A stretch of DNA of 64,000 bases from Dendrophyllia cribrosa (taxonomy: Eukaryota; Cnidaria; Anthozoa; Scleractinia; Dendrophylliidae), in contig JAJLRJ010000013.1 of assembly GCA_024195265.1 (NCBI GenBank), forward strand, positions 6,409,762 through 6,473,761, in the 5' to 3' direction. A program made the translations under genes and the position numbers. Under the pieces are notes generated by a model. It did no database searches and had not been told where the DNA came from. It saw only the letters and a program-made list of their open reading frames with translations. This document shows, piece after piece, positions 12,701 through 27,700 of this stretch; the first letter of the stretch is position 1, and every line of letters starts with the position of its first letter.

Positions 12701-15700
12701 AGAAGCCTGAAAGGGAGAAATGTTAAGAAGAATAAAAATACTGTAAAGCAAACAGTGAAACAACAAAAAGCACTCGATCGTAATCAGAAATGGTTTTCTT
12801 GCCGGTTGAGCTTGCAAAAGAGGCAAGAAATTAAGTTCTCACACACTGAATGGGGGTCTGGTACGAGTCGGGATATCAGGTGTCACGCTTTGACATGTGA
12901 CTCAGTTTTTGTTTCTTGCCATATGTGCAACAGCTTTCCCACCCTCCCAGCTCTTGACATAGGTATTTACGGTCATTGAAGTTTTTTGGTTTTGTTCGAG
13001 CCAGGTTTCTGATATACATGTACTCTGTAAGTGTTAGACGTTTTGCAATAAAGCAATAAAGTGTTGTTGCATTCTGTGGCAGACAAATGGCATTTAGTGT
13101 GTGAGAAATTTCAAACTTTTTATCAAAATTAATGCATCTTACTGTGCCTACTCAACAAAATCATTTTTTCATTATTAATTTTTAACATATTTTGAAAAAC
13201 TTTCTCATGCTTCTGTTTCTACTGTCCAAAGCAATCGAAATGCAAGAACTAACAGAAAGATTTCAACCAATGAGCAAAAATTAATCATAAAAATTGTCAA
13301 CTGGCTATGGTAAAGCCGTGTCACACAGTAAACTACAGTGAAACCTGTATTAAGCGGACCCCATATTATGCCTTCATTAAGCGGACACCAGCTGCCTGGG
13401 TCCCTAAATTTTCTTCCCATATTTGCTGTAAAACGAACCTATATTCACACTAGCGAGGGTGTCCGCTTAATACAGGTTTCACTGTACTGTCATTTGTTTA
13501 ACTTGTATTTTGGCACTCTTGCAAGATACATCTTCAAAAAGAAGGCCACCATGTTTCTGCCTATGTATATATGCAGCTATTTATATTTTGACAAAAACCA
13601 TCAGTCTTCAGTTGAGTGTTGTTAAACCAAAGCCTAAGTAATCACTCTGGCCAATCACAACAGACGCAGACAATCCAATGAACCAATCACAACAGACGCA
13701 GACAATCCAATGAACCAATCACAACAGATGCAGACAATCCAATGAACCAATCAGAACTCGAAGAAAATACAAGTTACAACCAGCGCCAAGCGCGGGAAAA
13801 CCTGTGCAAGTAAGTTACAATAGACCAATTTACAGTTCTTTACTTAGTAACCTGGCCTTTGTGTGGAAATGAGGCTGGAGTTGACCTTTGTTGTTTTTTA
13901 ACATGACTAACATATGAAAAGCAGGAAGGTTTGTATCAAAACAAAGTCAACTCCAGCCTCACTTTTACTCAAAGGCCAGGGTACTAAGCACAACTGTAAA
14001 ATGGTCTATTGGTTTTGGTTTTGGTTGGTTGAAAAAAGGTGCGAAGTTTTTTTTAGCCAATCACAAAGCGTAGCAACCCCACCTGTCTGACATACGGGAT
14101 AGTGCTGCTCGCATACTTGCTGACAATCATGTCAATCAGTTCTTGCATGGTTTCTTTCTTCTCATCACAACTACTTTTAAGCTGTTCCACTGCCCAAGGA
14201 TCGCGGGCAACTGCTGACTGCCTGCCTGCCCCTGCACATGATAGGGCCTCCCCTACTGTGAACTGCAGCTCTACTTGACGAATCTGTTCAGTGAGATAAT
14301 AAATGTTTTTATTACGAGCTTTTAGCATTGCAAAAGAAACACACAAAAAAGCGTGAACCAATCACAACCAGGGTTTTTGCAGTAACAGATCTAGAAGAGG
14401 GGCCTGGGACCCCTCTCATTTAAAGGGAACCTCCATTGTCATAACAAATTGACGTTAAATTGTTGGAAATAAAGTCGAAATTTCGATTATTTTAATAACA
14501 AATGGAAATATTTTTTCAGTGTCCAAAAATATGGATATTAATTTCGCCTATTTTTGAACTTGTTTTTTTTTTTTAATTAAATTTTGACGTTTTTTCCAAC
14601 AATTTAACGTCAATTTGTTACAACAATGGAGGTTCCCTTTAACATAACTCTCAGTCTCTAACATTTACACTCCAGGCCTCCCCACCCCCCTTACAATGGA
14701 GTCTTGATCAGCCACTGTAACGTTTACCACTGACATTTTTTCCAACCCTAGAACAGACTACCATTTCATCAGAAGGGGAAGTTAAGTTCGTCTTCAATTA
14801 CCCTACAAAAATCAGACTATTTACATATAGCGCAGTTTTCAATTGCAGTAGCCACGCAGCTCTTTACAACCTCTAATTTCATTGGACCTGGGTATCGCGC
14901 AGCTCTATTGTTTTCAGGGCTAGGGTGCATTGCTGTGTTGTTTGTTCTATTGTTTTCTCAGCCAATCAGAGAAGACCTTGTAAGAGCTGCATACTGCCCC
15001 TTCAATTGAGTGTCGTAAAGCCAAAACCAACTGAAAGTAATTACTCTGGCCCATCACAACAGACGCAGACAATCCAATGAACCAATCAGAACGCAAAGCA
15101 AATACATGTAGCCATCATCAAGTACGGGAAAACATGGGCATGCAAGGCCTGATTGTTTCACTTAAAACTGTTTATTAACAAATCAGACGAATAAACTTAT
15201 TTTTTGAACTTGAAATGACCAACTTGGGAAAGAGGTTTTGGTCTGAGGGACACCGGAAATAGCGATAAACAAAGTTTTGTTTCAAAACTTTTTCCAAGAA
15301 CGCTTGCACCTGCTCCTTATAAGCTGCTCGCGTCTCCGGCACTTGAAACGTGCTTTCAGTGAGCAAAATCTAATTGTAGCAAATCATGATCCACGAAAAC
15401 CCTGTGGCAACCAATGGAAAGTGCAGGAAAATCCACATAAGCCACGTTCAACCTCTTTGCAAAAAGGTCACCATTACCTTAGAAGCTTCACACAATCCAT
15501 CAATCAATTTCTTATGATGTGGGAATTTCTCGTCCCCAACCAACAGGAACCCTAGAGCATGAGTAGCATGTTCCTTCACCTATCAAATAAAAGGACTTAA
15601 ATAACATAACTGTTCAAACATCCCCACAATAAATTTATCCTGCTTGCCGCTCAAGCTTTCTAGTAGTAAAGTAGGGATTAAATTAGCCCCTCTTTTAGCC

Positions 15701-18700
15701 TCTCCCGTCGATTAGTTCATCCTGCATGTCGCTTAAGCTTACTAGTAGTATAATATGGATGAAATAAGCCCCTATTTTAGCCCCTCCCTTCAATTAGTTC
15801 ATCCTGCATGCCGCACGGGCTTAGTAGTCCGCACGGGCTTAGTAGTCCGCACGGGCTTAGTAGTAGTATAATATGGATGAAATAAGCCCCTCTTTTAGCC
15901 CCTCCCTTCGATTAGTTCATCCTGCATGCCGCACGGGCTTAGTAGTAGTATAGTAGGGATGAAATTGGCCCCTCTTTTTAGCCCTCCATAAGTTCATCCT
16001 GCATGTCACTCAAGCTTACTAGTAGTATAGCAGGGATGAAATTGGCCCCTCTTTTAGCCCCTCCCCTCGATTAGTGCATACTATACTACTAATTCTGAAT
16101 TTAAAAATGATGTTACGAGAACATTGAAAGGTTGTTTATTTTTATCGTTTATCTTTATTTTAAAATGCTTCTCAAAAAGGATTCTAATAACTTCAAGGTC
16201 TTTGGATACCTGATTAAACACTTTTTCGAGTATATGATAAAAGTCCTCGTGTATTAATAATTCTTGGAGCAATTCAAAGTGATACTTCACCAAATGTGAT
16301 TGTTATTAGTATCACACATCCAAACCTTCTTCACAGTAGTGACTTCCTTTGTTTTCTGTTCATGAATTGGTAAAAAGTTCGAGAAACTAAATGTTCTGAT
16401 TGAAATGTTTTGCTAAATATTCGGCCACATTCTCTATCCCATTTCTAGTACATACGCTATATACCTGGAAAGGATAAAACAATTACAATTACCTTATTCT
16501 CTTTAGCCTTTTGCAGAGTGTCGAGTAATTTCTCCACAACTGACAACTTGCTGATTTCATTTTCTGTTGAAGCTGTAGTCTCTAACGATTATGTCAACAA
16601 ATTCAGTAATAAAGACAGATCTACATTGCTGCCACTGAATAATAATTGGGAATTGAAGATATGAAAAGAAAATACACTCTGTTTTCGTTAAACACTAGAG
16701 AGCTAGAGAGAAGTTGAACAAAACCTCTCTTTATTGCCCTTTCTCCCATTTTAATATGAATACCTTTCTAATCGGAGATGGAAAACAAGAGAAAGGAAAA
16801 ATGGAGATGCTGCCATTGTCAACGATATTGATTTTTAAAACTAAAAGAACAAAATCAGTGGCTAGCAGTTTGGATAGGGTATGACAGCATAAACTTCCTA
16901 TCAAACTTGAAGTAATATGTGGTTCTAATCTCTTGAGTTTTTGGACCACACAAATGACTGCTACCAAACAGTATTTTCAGTAGGTATACACCTTATTCCA
17001 AAATGGCGGCCATTTTATTATTCTTTTATATTCATGTAAATTAGCCCTCTTGGCCTCGTCAGCATGTGCAAAATACAAAATAATTTTCAGCGAAAATGAG
17101 GCCAAGAGGGCTAATTAACATGCATATAAAAGAATAATAAATTGGCCGCCATTTTGGAATAAGGCGTATTGCTTATTGTGTAACCTGCAAAGTTAATGTA
17201 TTTGGAGGGGGGGAGGGGGGCAAACGAGCACAGTGTGAGTTAAACCGCTGACTGGGGCGAGTGAAAAAGACATGACCAAGGGCGGGGGAGTCACTCCTCC
17301 CAGCCCCCCACGTTTTGCAAAACCAAAATGGCGGCCAAACACTAAAAAATTATTGGTATTTGTTTCTTTAAACACACAAACCTTGTTCCATTGTTTCGAC
17401 CCCTGCAGGAAGAGGTAGTGGTCCATTGCGTCCAATCTCACCAATGGAATTACAAGCTGAACAACTTATCAATGCATTTCTACTGCTAATAAGTCGAGCT
17501 GGAGAAAGAAAAAACATTTTTACTCATCTGATTTAAACCCAACATAAAATATGTGAAGAAAACAATGGTAAATGGCATACACTAGTAATTTAGACAATCT
17601 AACTAAATCAAAGAATCACACAACTGCCAGTCATCAGCATTGAATCTGCCCTATAAGGATGCAATCAATATATCAAATAAATTATAACATATAAGTCCTT
17701 GCTTTACAAGGGTCACAATGGTCGTTGGATGACTAACAAACCGTTGAACCACTGATCCCATATTGAACTGGAATGTAGAAATGTGTATTTTATGGAGGGG
17801 AGAAAAACCATCAGAACAAGCAGAAGAATTGAGCCAACAAAGCATTCAACCTTAGTCTCCTATGCAGCCGTTGTCACACAACGCTCCACCCGACCCTAAA
17901 AATGGCTGCATATGAGACTATACACAACCTACACGAGTCATTAACTTGAACAACGAGCCAAAATGGCAGAAGATGAGTGCTCTCACCACTGCACCATCCC
18001 TGTTTTTCAGACCATACCATTATCATTACCTTGACTATCAAAGGCTACTATGAGCCAACTCTTGAATACCAAATGTTCGTTTGGGACCCTCCCCTCCCTA
18101 GATGTTTTGCTTCTCCAACCCCAACCCTCTGCGTCTAACTTCCCATTCTCCCCTCCCTCCAATGATGTCCCCATTGGTAAGGCTGGTGACCATTACATAT
18201 GGCGGGCTCAATGTAAACAGCCGATAGAGCGAGCGATCGAGTGAAATTCTGTCCCATTGCTATAACTCGTAACAATTTTGAAGACAAACCTATTTTTTCC
18301 ACGCTTTTACTTAAAAGTTCTGTACATCTAACGGTAGCATCTTCAGACCCTTCAACCTCCATATCCTCCACCGCCAATTCGTCTCTGTTGACAGCCTTTA
18401 TTCCCTCCTCGTACAGATATCTTGCTATGACAAAGCCAAGTGTACTCACAGAACCAAGCTGCATCTCAAACAGCTATAAAATAAAGGAAAAGATGGTACA
18501 CATAACTTTGGCAAGCACACTTGCAACTTGCACAATTTATATCGGTAGAGCCATTTGCAATTGAGTGTCATAAGAAATTTTGCAATTGCTTTGGTTTTGC
18601 ATGCTATGCTTTTTAATTGGCTAAAAAATCTGTTGCCACTTTAAACAACCAGAATTAAAACCAAAAGCAAATGTGATCAACGAACACACATTTTACCGCG

Positions 18701-21700
18701 TTTGGTGTGGGCTACATGTATTTGCTTCGAGATCTGATTGGTTCATTGGATTGTCTGTGTCTGTTGTGATTGGCCAGAGTAACACTCAATTGAAAGCCAC
18801 TGTATAGTATCTTACTGAGATGCACGTTTATAAATTGGCTACTTTCCATATAGCTTACCTCACTATCAAGATCTTTAAGGAGTTTTCCAATCACTTTCAC
18901 AAATGAATTCTCACTCATTGTACATATGACAACTGCCAGTAGTTGTCCAGCATATTGACGAGCATCTTCTCTACTTGAGAACGTGAAGTTCTACAAAACG
19001 TGAATAGATAAGCAAGCATAAATATTTTATAAAATACATCAATTACGAGAGCATGTTTTGTGTAATATATCAAACATGAGGAAGAGTGTTTCATCAGGAT
19101 ATCCAAACATTGAGCTGCTGAGTTTTTTAACCCGCTTCAAGGTGTTTGGATACCCAATAAAAAATACTCTTTCGAGTGTTTGATATAGTTTCTCAAACTG
19201 ATCATTAAATGCGGAGAAAACGAAGGATTAAAATCGTCAAAATCTATGCAAATTAAGACCGGGTATCCAAACCTCCTTTGCGGTAGTGATTTCCTTTGTG
19301 TTCTCTTCACGAATTATTTAGGAGTTTAAGAATACAACATAAACTACCTCGAGGAGAATGCTGAGAGCACCTTTTGACACAGTGATTGCAAGTGTGAATA
19401 AAAATATATTGAGTAAGTTGTTTCCTGTGTTGTTTGTTTGTTGTTAATTTGGGATTTTCCCCTTTTCACATTCACCTTGATCCAATCAAGTTTGTCATGA
19501 AATATTCCTGCTATCTTTTTAGGCGCCACAGCAACAACTTGAAGCAAACAACAGAGTGCAACGGCATGAAGATCAGCTCCTAACAAATGACAAAAAAGAC
19601 TGTTCGTTATACTTTTGTGCAGGCGGGTGGCTCAGCAGTTAATTAACACATTCATCTTTTGAACTAAAGATTGATGGTTAGTGCACAGTTTCTGCTATTG
19701 TTGTCAACCAGGCCTGCATTTCTCAAAATTCCAGAAGACTTTTTGGGTCAGAGTGCTATTTTTTAAATTCAGTTTCTTTCAAGTGGTGGTGACGTTTTTA
19801 GCCCGTAAACCACTGCAAACGTTTCTCGTCACTTAAATTTTGTTGTTTACACATGTAGCTTTTAAATTTACAAAAAAATTGAATATATGTTGGTAAACAT
19901 TCTGCACATAAAATAGCCTTTTGGACCCAAAAAGTCTTCGGGACTTTTGAGAAATGCAGGCTAGGCCCCAGTTGTGCAAAAGCTGGACGGCGCTATCGAC
20001 TGGATAAGTCTGTATCCAATGGATAACACAATTGGTTTTATTTATGCTTAACCAGTGGATAGCAATTTATCCTTGGGACAGCATTATCCACTTTTTGAAC
20101 AATCGGGCCCATTAGGATTATAAATGAATTCCGGTGAACACATAAGGCTGAAAAGCAACCTTTCAGTGGAAAAGTATCCCTTCCTGGGAGAAGCAGCAAT
20201 ATCTGTAGTCACTTCAAGGGTTGTCCAATACTCACCACTTGCTAAAGTTCTAAAATTGAATTAAGATTCTAAAGTAATTTTGCAATTGCTTTGGTTGTGC
20301 ATTGCTATGCTTTGTAATTGGCTACAAAATCCTGCGTCACTTTCTCGACAAATCAGAAGTAAAACCAAAACCAATCGTGACTTGCCTGCGGCATTTTCTC
20401 GCGCTTGGCACTGGCTACATGTATTTGTTATGAGTTCTGATTGGTTTATTGGTTTATTGTAAATGAATCATTTGATTTCTATTTGATCAGTTCCCTTTAT
20501 TATCATTATTAGTTTTTTTTTTTGCTTCGTACAAAAGAAGGGATGTAACGATATATCGTATTTCAAAGGTCATATGTGACACGTGATTTTGTGATTACCT
20601 GTCCTATATATAGACAAAACCAGGCTCGGACATAGTTGTATTGTCGAGAACAAGTTGATTCTATTAAACGGCTTTACAAGAGATTTGCTGTGTAATTCAC
20701 TTTCGAAACACCTGCAGTTGAGAGTAATGATTAATTGCTTTGGTCTTACAACACAATGGCACCTGGTATGTGCATACCTCCAATAGGCTGGAGTGCCTGT
20801 CTTGTAAGCTCAATGTACTTCCCCACAGCACTTGAAGATAAATCTGCAATAAAACCAAGGAGACCAAAGAACAGTTTGATGAACTACATTTTCTGAGCCT
20901 ATGTAAGCGGATGGTTGTCTGTTTAACCAGCCTGTGTTTGCATCTTTTCCCCACTGCTACCCCTTCAACTAGCCACTGTGACCAAATCAAAGAATTAACC
21001 AAAGGCCAAATTAGACTGTTCCTGCAACAAGACCCTTCGTGCGTACTGCTTGCAAGACTACTTGCTGCGACCCTGCAACCAGTCTCTTCATATAAACAAC
21101 TACAGGTGACTTGGAAACTGCCTTTTACAAAAGTAAATTATATGTTAATACCTTGCGAGTCGACACCCGTTAGCAGCTTATCCACATATTGAGCAACAGA
21201 TGGAAGAATACAGTTTTTCACTCTGTCCTCCTCCGTTACTCCTGCAGCATGTTCCAGACATTTTTGCAAATACAAAAGAACCTAAACCAATGACACACCA
21301 AATATCAAATCAAAGGCTCCAATGAGCCAACTTGTGAATATCAAACGTTCAGACCCTCCCCTCTCCTAGACGATTTGCTTTGCTGACCCCCCACCCCCTG
21401 TGTCCAATTCCCATCCCCCCTTCTCTCAAACGCCGTCCCATGGGTAAGGCAGGTGACCATTACATATGGTGGACTCAATGTTCACCACCCCTCCCCTCTC
21501 CTGGACATTTTGCTCCACTGACCCCCCACCCCTTGCATCTAACTCCCCACCCTTCCCTCCCTCCAACGTCATCCCCATGGGTAAGGCAGGTGACCATTAC
21601 ATATGGTGGGCTCAATGTTCACCACCTCTCCCCTCTCCTGGCTGTTTTGCTCCACTGACCCCCCACCCCTTGCATCTAACTCCCCACCCTCCCCTCCCTC

Positions 21701-24700
21701 CAATGTCGTCCCCATGGGTAGGGCAGGTGACCATTACATATTGCGGGTTCAATGTTCCATGTTTGATGTCCTTTGACATCATTTGACAATTGAATATTCC
21801 ATTATATAAATCAGATTGATTATTAATTAAAATGTTTTTTTCTACATCAGGAATTTTAAGAATAGGGTTGACCCTACCCTGCTTGGTGGAAATATTCAAT
21901 GATCAGATTATCTCAAGAACAAGGCCTCAAACAAAAGAAATCAGACAGGGAGAGGAGGGAGTTGAGTGCAAGCTACCTTGGTCAGTCTGACAGTCAGACT
22001 AGGTCTAACATTGTTGGCTTCTGGACTCAGGGTTTAGACTGTCAGAATTTGATACCAGAGATTAGCCAGGATGGTTGGGAAAATTTTCTAAAAGTACAAC
22101 TAATGGACTAGTATCCCATTCAAGGACAATAATATTGCTCCCACTAGTTGTTCCAAGCATTACTTACCTGTGAAAAAACTGGTGGAGCAAATGACAGTGC
22201 AGTAGTACCGGCTGTGTAACAAGAGTTACTTCGTAATCTCTCAAGGCTCTGAAGGTGGATAAAAATATAATGCATAAATACCTTCATTCATTCATTTCAA
22301 ATTATGATTCACTGATAAACTGTGAAAAAGACTTGGCATCAGAAGATAAATAACGTTTCCATTTCTTTTAAATATTTGTCATTGTTATTCCAAAGATTGT
22401 TTAAAATGATTATAACTGATGAAGGTCGCGTTGAAATTATCTTTAAAAGGCAGCTTATTTCAAAAGTCTAAAGTGGAGCAGTTACCATTTTAAACTCTCC
22501 TGTCATAATTGATAAAGTGTATCCAGTTACATGTACAGATATCACTTTCTTTGCTTGTATTTGAAACGGCTGCTATAAATAGAAAACTGTACCTTCTGAG
22601 ACACAAATGATACCAACTCAGGGAAGGCGGGAAGGAGGATATCTTTGGTTTTATCATTGTCAGTTGAAGTCTTATCAATAACTTGTGTTTCCCTCAATCC
22701 TCTCTTGGCTTCTTCTTTTACATCATCTTTTCTACAAATGCAAATGCAAAATGCTGCTTCAATACTAAGAGGTAGACATAAAGTGTATTATTGAAGGTAC
22801 ACTGTAGAGGAAATCATTATCAGTTTTTAGGTGATTTGTCAAGACAAAAAAGTTGTGTGCCCAGCCTATTTCCATTCTGGCCAGCAAAAGACACTTATTT
22901 TATAAAATTCAGTTACAGTGCATTAGTATAACGAAACAAAACATTGATTGATTAAAATATTGGTTGATGAAGATATATCTTTTTTCAACTTTTGGTTTTT
23001 TATATAGTAACTAAACAAAAGCTTGCATAGTGAGTTTAATAACACACAAGTGCGCTATATAAATATAGCAGTTACATACATGTCAGCCACAGCCAACATA
23101 CACACATAACGTGATGGGATGTGAGTTCTTGGAAACACAGCATTAGCAAACTGCACAGCAACAAGTCTTGCTTGGTGCGTCTCCTAAAATGGGGAACAGT
23201 ATAATGCAATGCAATTATTTAAACTTATAATCTACTTACTGGACAATACTTGGGCATAATTGGCACATAATATGGAAGAATGACAGCTGAGAGAAAAGAA
23301 ACCATGATACATTACACTCAATACAGTGCAAGAGCAGTATGGAATAAAGGCCAGTACCTGCTGCACATAGTTGAGTATAAGGGCCTCTATCAGGACTAGA
23401 ATAGTACTATCAGCATTCTTGTAGGATGGAGCCATCATAGAAAGAGCTTCCTGGACTGCAAGACGAGTGTCAGACTGTTCCTGAAATAGGTAAAAATGGG
23501 ACACATTTTAGTGCACCCAGATAAAACATTTTACAGGATCTTAATAACTTCCAAGATAGTCAAAGTCCCAACAAAGATTGAAAGATGCTTGATTTGTACT
23601 GTTCCAAGATCTTCTGATATTTCAAAGAACCTTACAAATTACCTAACGAACATTTTTTTATGACCTTGGAGGAAGGATCTGTGCAAAATCATTCAAGATC
23701 TTTACAAAATCTTTTCAGATCCCTGCAGGATCCTTCAAACCTCTACCAAATTCTTCAAGATGTTTGCAGAATCATTCAACACCAATGCAGGGTCTTTCAA
23801 GATCTCTGTTGAATCCTTCAAAATATCTGCAGGATCCTTCAAGATCCCTGCAAAATCTTTCCAGATCTCTGAATGATCCTTTAAAAGCTCTGCACGATCT
23901 CTCCTAGTCTCTGCTACATCTTCCAGAATCTCTGCAGTATCTTTCCAGATGTCTGAAGCATCTTTCAAAACTACTGCAGCATCTTTCAAGATGTCAAAAT
24001 CCCTGCAGGACTTTTAAAATCTCTGCAGGATCTTTCAAAATCTCTGCAGCATCTTTCAAAATCTCTGCAGCATTTTTCAAGATCTCTGCTACATCTTTCA
24101 AGATTACAACAGCATCTTTCAAAATCTCTGCAGCATCTTGCAAGATCTCTGCAGCATCTTTCAAAATCTCTGCATCATCATTCAAGATCTCTGCATCATC
24201 TTTCAAGATCACTATCGTATAGCATCTTTCAAAATCTCTGCAGCATCTTTCAAAATCCCTGCAGCATCTTTCAAAATCTCTGCATCATCTTTCAAGATCT
24301 CTGCAACATCTTTCAAGATCACTACAGTATCTTTTAAAATCTCTGCATCATCTTTCAAGATCTCTGCAACATCTTTCAAGATCACTACAGTATCTTTCAA
24401 AATCTCTGCAGCATCTTTTAAGATCTCTGCAGCATCTTTCCAGATGTCTGCAGCATCTTTCAAGATCTCTGCAGCATCTTTCAAGATCTGTGCAGCATCT
24501 TTCAAGGTCTCTGCAGCATCTTTCAAGATCACTACAGTATCTTTCAAAATCTCTGCATCATCTTTCAAGATCTCTGCAGTATCTTTCCAGATGTCTGAAG
24601 CATCTTTCAAAACTACTGCAGCATCTTTCAAGATGTCGCCAGCATCTTTCAAAACCACTGCAGCATCTTTCAAGATGTCTCCAGCATCTTTCAAAATCAA

Positions 24701-27700
24701 AATTTTCCTGCAGGGACTTTTAAAATCTCTGCAGGATCTTTCAAAATCTCTGTAGCATCTTTCAAAATCTCTGCAGCATTTTTCAAGATCTCTGCTACAT
24801 CTTTCAAGATTACAACAGCATCTTTCAAAATCTCTGCAGCATCTTGCAAGATCTCTGCAGCACCTTTCAAAATCTCTGCATCATCATTCAAGATCTCTGC
24901 ATCATCTTTCAAGATCACTATCGTACAGCATCTTTCAAAATCTCTGCAGCATCTTTCAAAATCCCTGCAGCATCTTTCAAAATCTCTGCATCATCTTTCA
25001 AGATCTCTGCAACATCTTTCAAGATCACTACAGTATCTTTCAAAATCTCTGCATCATCTTTCAAGATCTCTGCAACATCTTTCAAGATCACTACAGTATC
25101 TTTCAAAATCTCTGCAGCATCTTTTAAGATCTCTGCAGCATCTTTCCAGATGTCTGCAGCATCTTTCCAGATGTCTGCAGCATCTTTCAAGATCTCTGCA
25201 GCATCTTTCAAGATCTGTGCAGCATCTTTCAAGGTCTCTGCAGCATCTTTCAAGATTTCTGCAGCATCTTTCAAAATCTTTGCAGCATCTTTAAAAGTCT
25301 CTGCAGCATCTTTCAAGATCTCTGCAGCATCTTTCCAGATCTCTGCAGCATCTTTCCAGATGTCTGCAACATCTTTCAAGATCTCTGCAGCATCTTTCAA
25401 GATCTCTGCAGCATCTTTCAAGATTTCTGCAGCATCTTGCAAAATCTTTGCAGCATCTTTCAAAATCTCTGCAGCATCTTTCAAAATTTCTGCAGCATAT
25501 TTTAAAATCTCTGCAGCATCTTCCAAGATCACTACAGCATCCTTAAAAGTCTCTGCAGCATCTTTCTAGATCTCTGCAGCATCTTTCAAAATCTCTGCAG
25601 CATCTTTCAAGATCTCTGGATGATCTGTGACAATTTCTGCAGAATCCTTCAAGATCCCTGAACGATCTTTCTAGATCTCTGCAGGATCCTTCACATCTCT
25701 GTTGAATCTTTCAAGACTTCACAGGTCATCAACATAATTATATGAATTTTGAAACACCAACCTGGCAAAGAGCTTGGAAGAGTCTCTGAATAAGTGCAAC
25801 ATCTTTACAAAATAGCACAGGAATTCGTCTAGCGAAAAAAAAAAGACAAATAGACAGAGATACAATTTAGTTTTTTGGAATGAAAAAAAATAATGTCATG
25901 TGAAAACAATCTTTAACAAAACCTGCATTTGATGCAAGTATGCAGGCCCCGACTTTAATACTTACTTTGCCAGTTTTCCAATTGCTGTATATGCCAACCG
26001 TCTCAGTTTTGGATCCTGCAAAATAATCATTATTTACAACTTCATTGTCTACAGATGAACCATTTAACCGTTTACAAACTACAGTATCTATTGATTCTGA
26101 TAAGTATTAAGTGACTACTTTGCCATCCGCTCCTTCAGCTGGAAGATACATAGTAAGGTTTGCCACTATAATCTTAAAGCTAACAGAAACAACATGTATT
26201 ATAAACAGTGGAAATCGTGATCTGAGTTTTTCTCTGCAAACCTGCTTATCTTCACTAATCAGTTTAGTCATTCCATTGAGAAGTACGGGACCCATCATGG
26301 TGATGATTTTATCTGAACTCCACAGACACACATGGTGAACAAACTGTACTGCATACAACCTCAGCTTGCCATTGAGCTCTTTTCCAAACAAACTGTCAAA
26401 AATTATCTGTTTAAACAACAACAATAGAAAAAAATAAACAACTGTGATGAAATTGCTTGTGATGATGTGATTACTTCTTTCTTATAACAGATGAGAACAC
26501 GTAAAATTGACCTTTAAAAGTGGTGATAATATTAAAGATGCCAGTTCATCATCAGAAGACAATTTCACATTCCTCACTAACAATCAGAACAGGTCTGTGA
26601 TATATCTCATCATGCGACAAACAATGCATCTCAGAGTTCAATTATTCAACTGGCAGTTTATAGATAGATAGCTAATGGATGTCACATGACCATCAGGTGA
26701 CTGTCACTGTCAAATGACTGTTATATGACAGTCACGTGGGTGACATGATTTATCTACCTGTAGAGAAGCAGGAAACTGATCTGCAGCTCGTCTGGATCTC
26801 AGGAGGTAGGGATATATTCTCTGTTTCAGTCGAATCCCAGCTGGCGTCCTTATTTGGTCAGTTGGTGCCTGATGGATTCAAAGCATATTGCGATGTTAAA
26901 GTGGTATTGCCTACCAAAATCAGCAAGGTAAAAAGGCAATTGTTTGCCTGTGCCTTAAGGCTGGCTTATGCAGCTGGTAAGTTACCATCTGTACCTACTA
27001 TGGGTTGTGTAAGGTACTGTGAGAGCAAAGGGTCTCATTGACCAACCACCCCCACCTCATGCCAAGAAAAATCAAGGGCTCCTATGAGCCAACTTGTGAA
27101 TACAAAACGACCTTCGGACCCTCCCCTCTCTTATGTGTTTTGCTCCATCGACACCCTCCCCCCACCCCCTGCCTCCAACTGCCCACCCTCCCCTCCCTCT
27201 AATGCCTTCCCCATGGGTAAGGCAAATGACCATTTAGAACAGAGATTTGGAACAGGCAAAAATATATGCGCAAGCCTGGTGCACTGGTCAGCAAAATTAC
27301 CAAGAAAAGTTTACAGCTGATAGATGGAAGGAAGGAGTGACAATTTGCATATTTGTCCCTGTCCGCTGTAACTCATTCAAAGCTTCACACATACAGGAGT
27401 GAGGCCTGCAATGGCCAAAAATTGAAAATGGATCTGAATCTGGATTTAGTCCAGGGGGGATCCAATATAAAATTGATGGGGGGTGATCATCTGAAATTTT
27501 GGGTGTTTTTTGGTGTTGCGGAACCCATTGTTGGTTAGCTTTTGTGTTGTGGTGTGGGTATTGTTCAGTGTCTTTTGAATCTTTTGTTTTACGTCATTCG
27601 GTGATCAATCACACCATCCGCAACACCAAAAAACTACCAACATTTTAAAAGGAACACCTAAAAGGTACCAGAAAACCAGTTTTGTGGTTGTGGCTCACAT

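Noticed and set aside
15175..15366. 63-codon minus ORF ([15 protein letters not shown])
   Set aside because: Lies in ECM29 intron 26, matches no ECM29 segment, and I recognise no family.
19349..19374. Short exon-like piece (ALSILLE) with donor GTAGTT
   Set aside because: Exons 21 and 22 align to the human protein with no gap, and the length of this piece would break the frame.
24138..25569. Long ORFs (up to 241 codons) in the minisatellite as genes
   Set aside because: They are the automatic result of a 21-bp unit without stops; exons 14 and 15 join across them.
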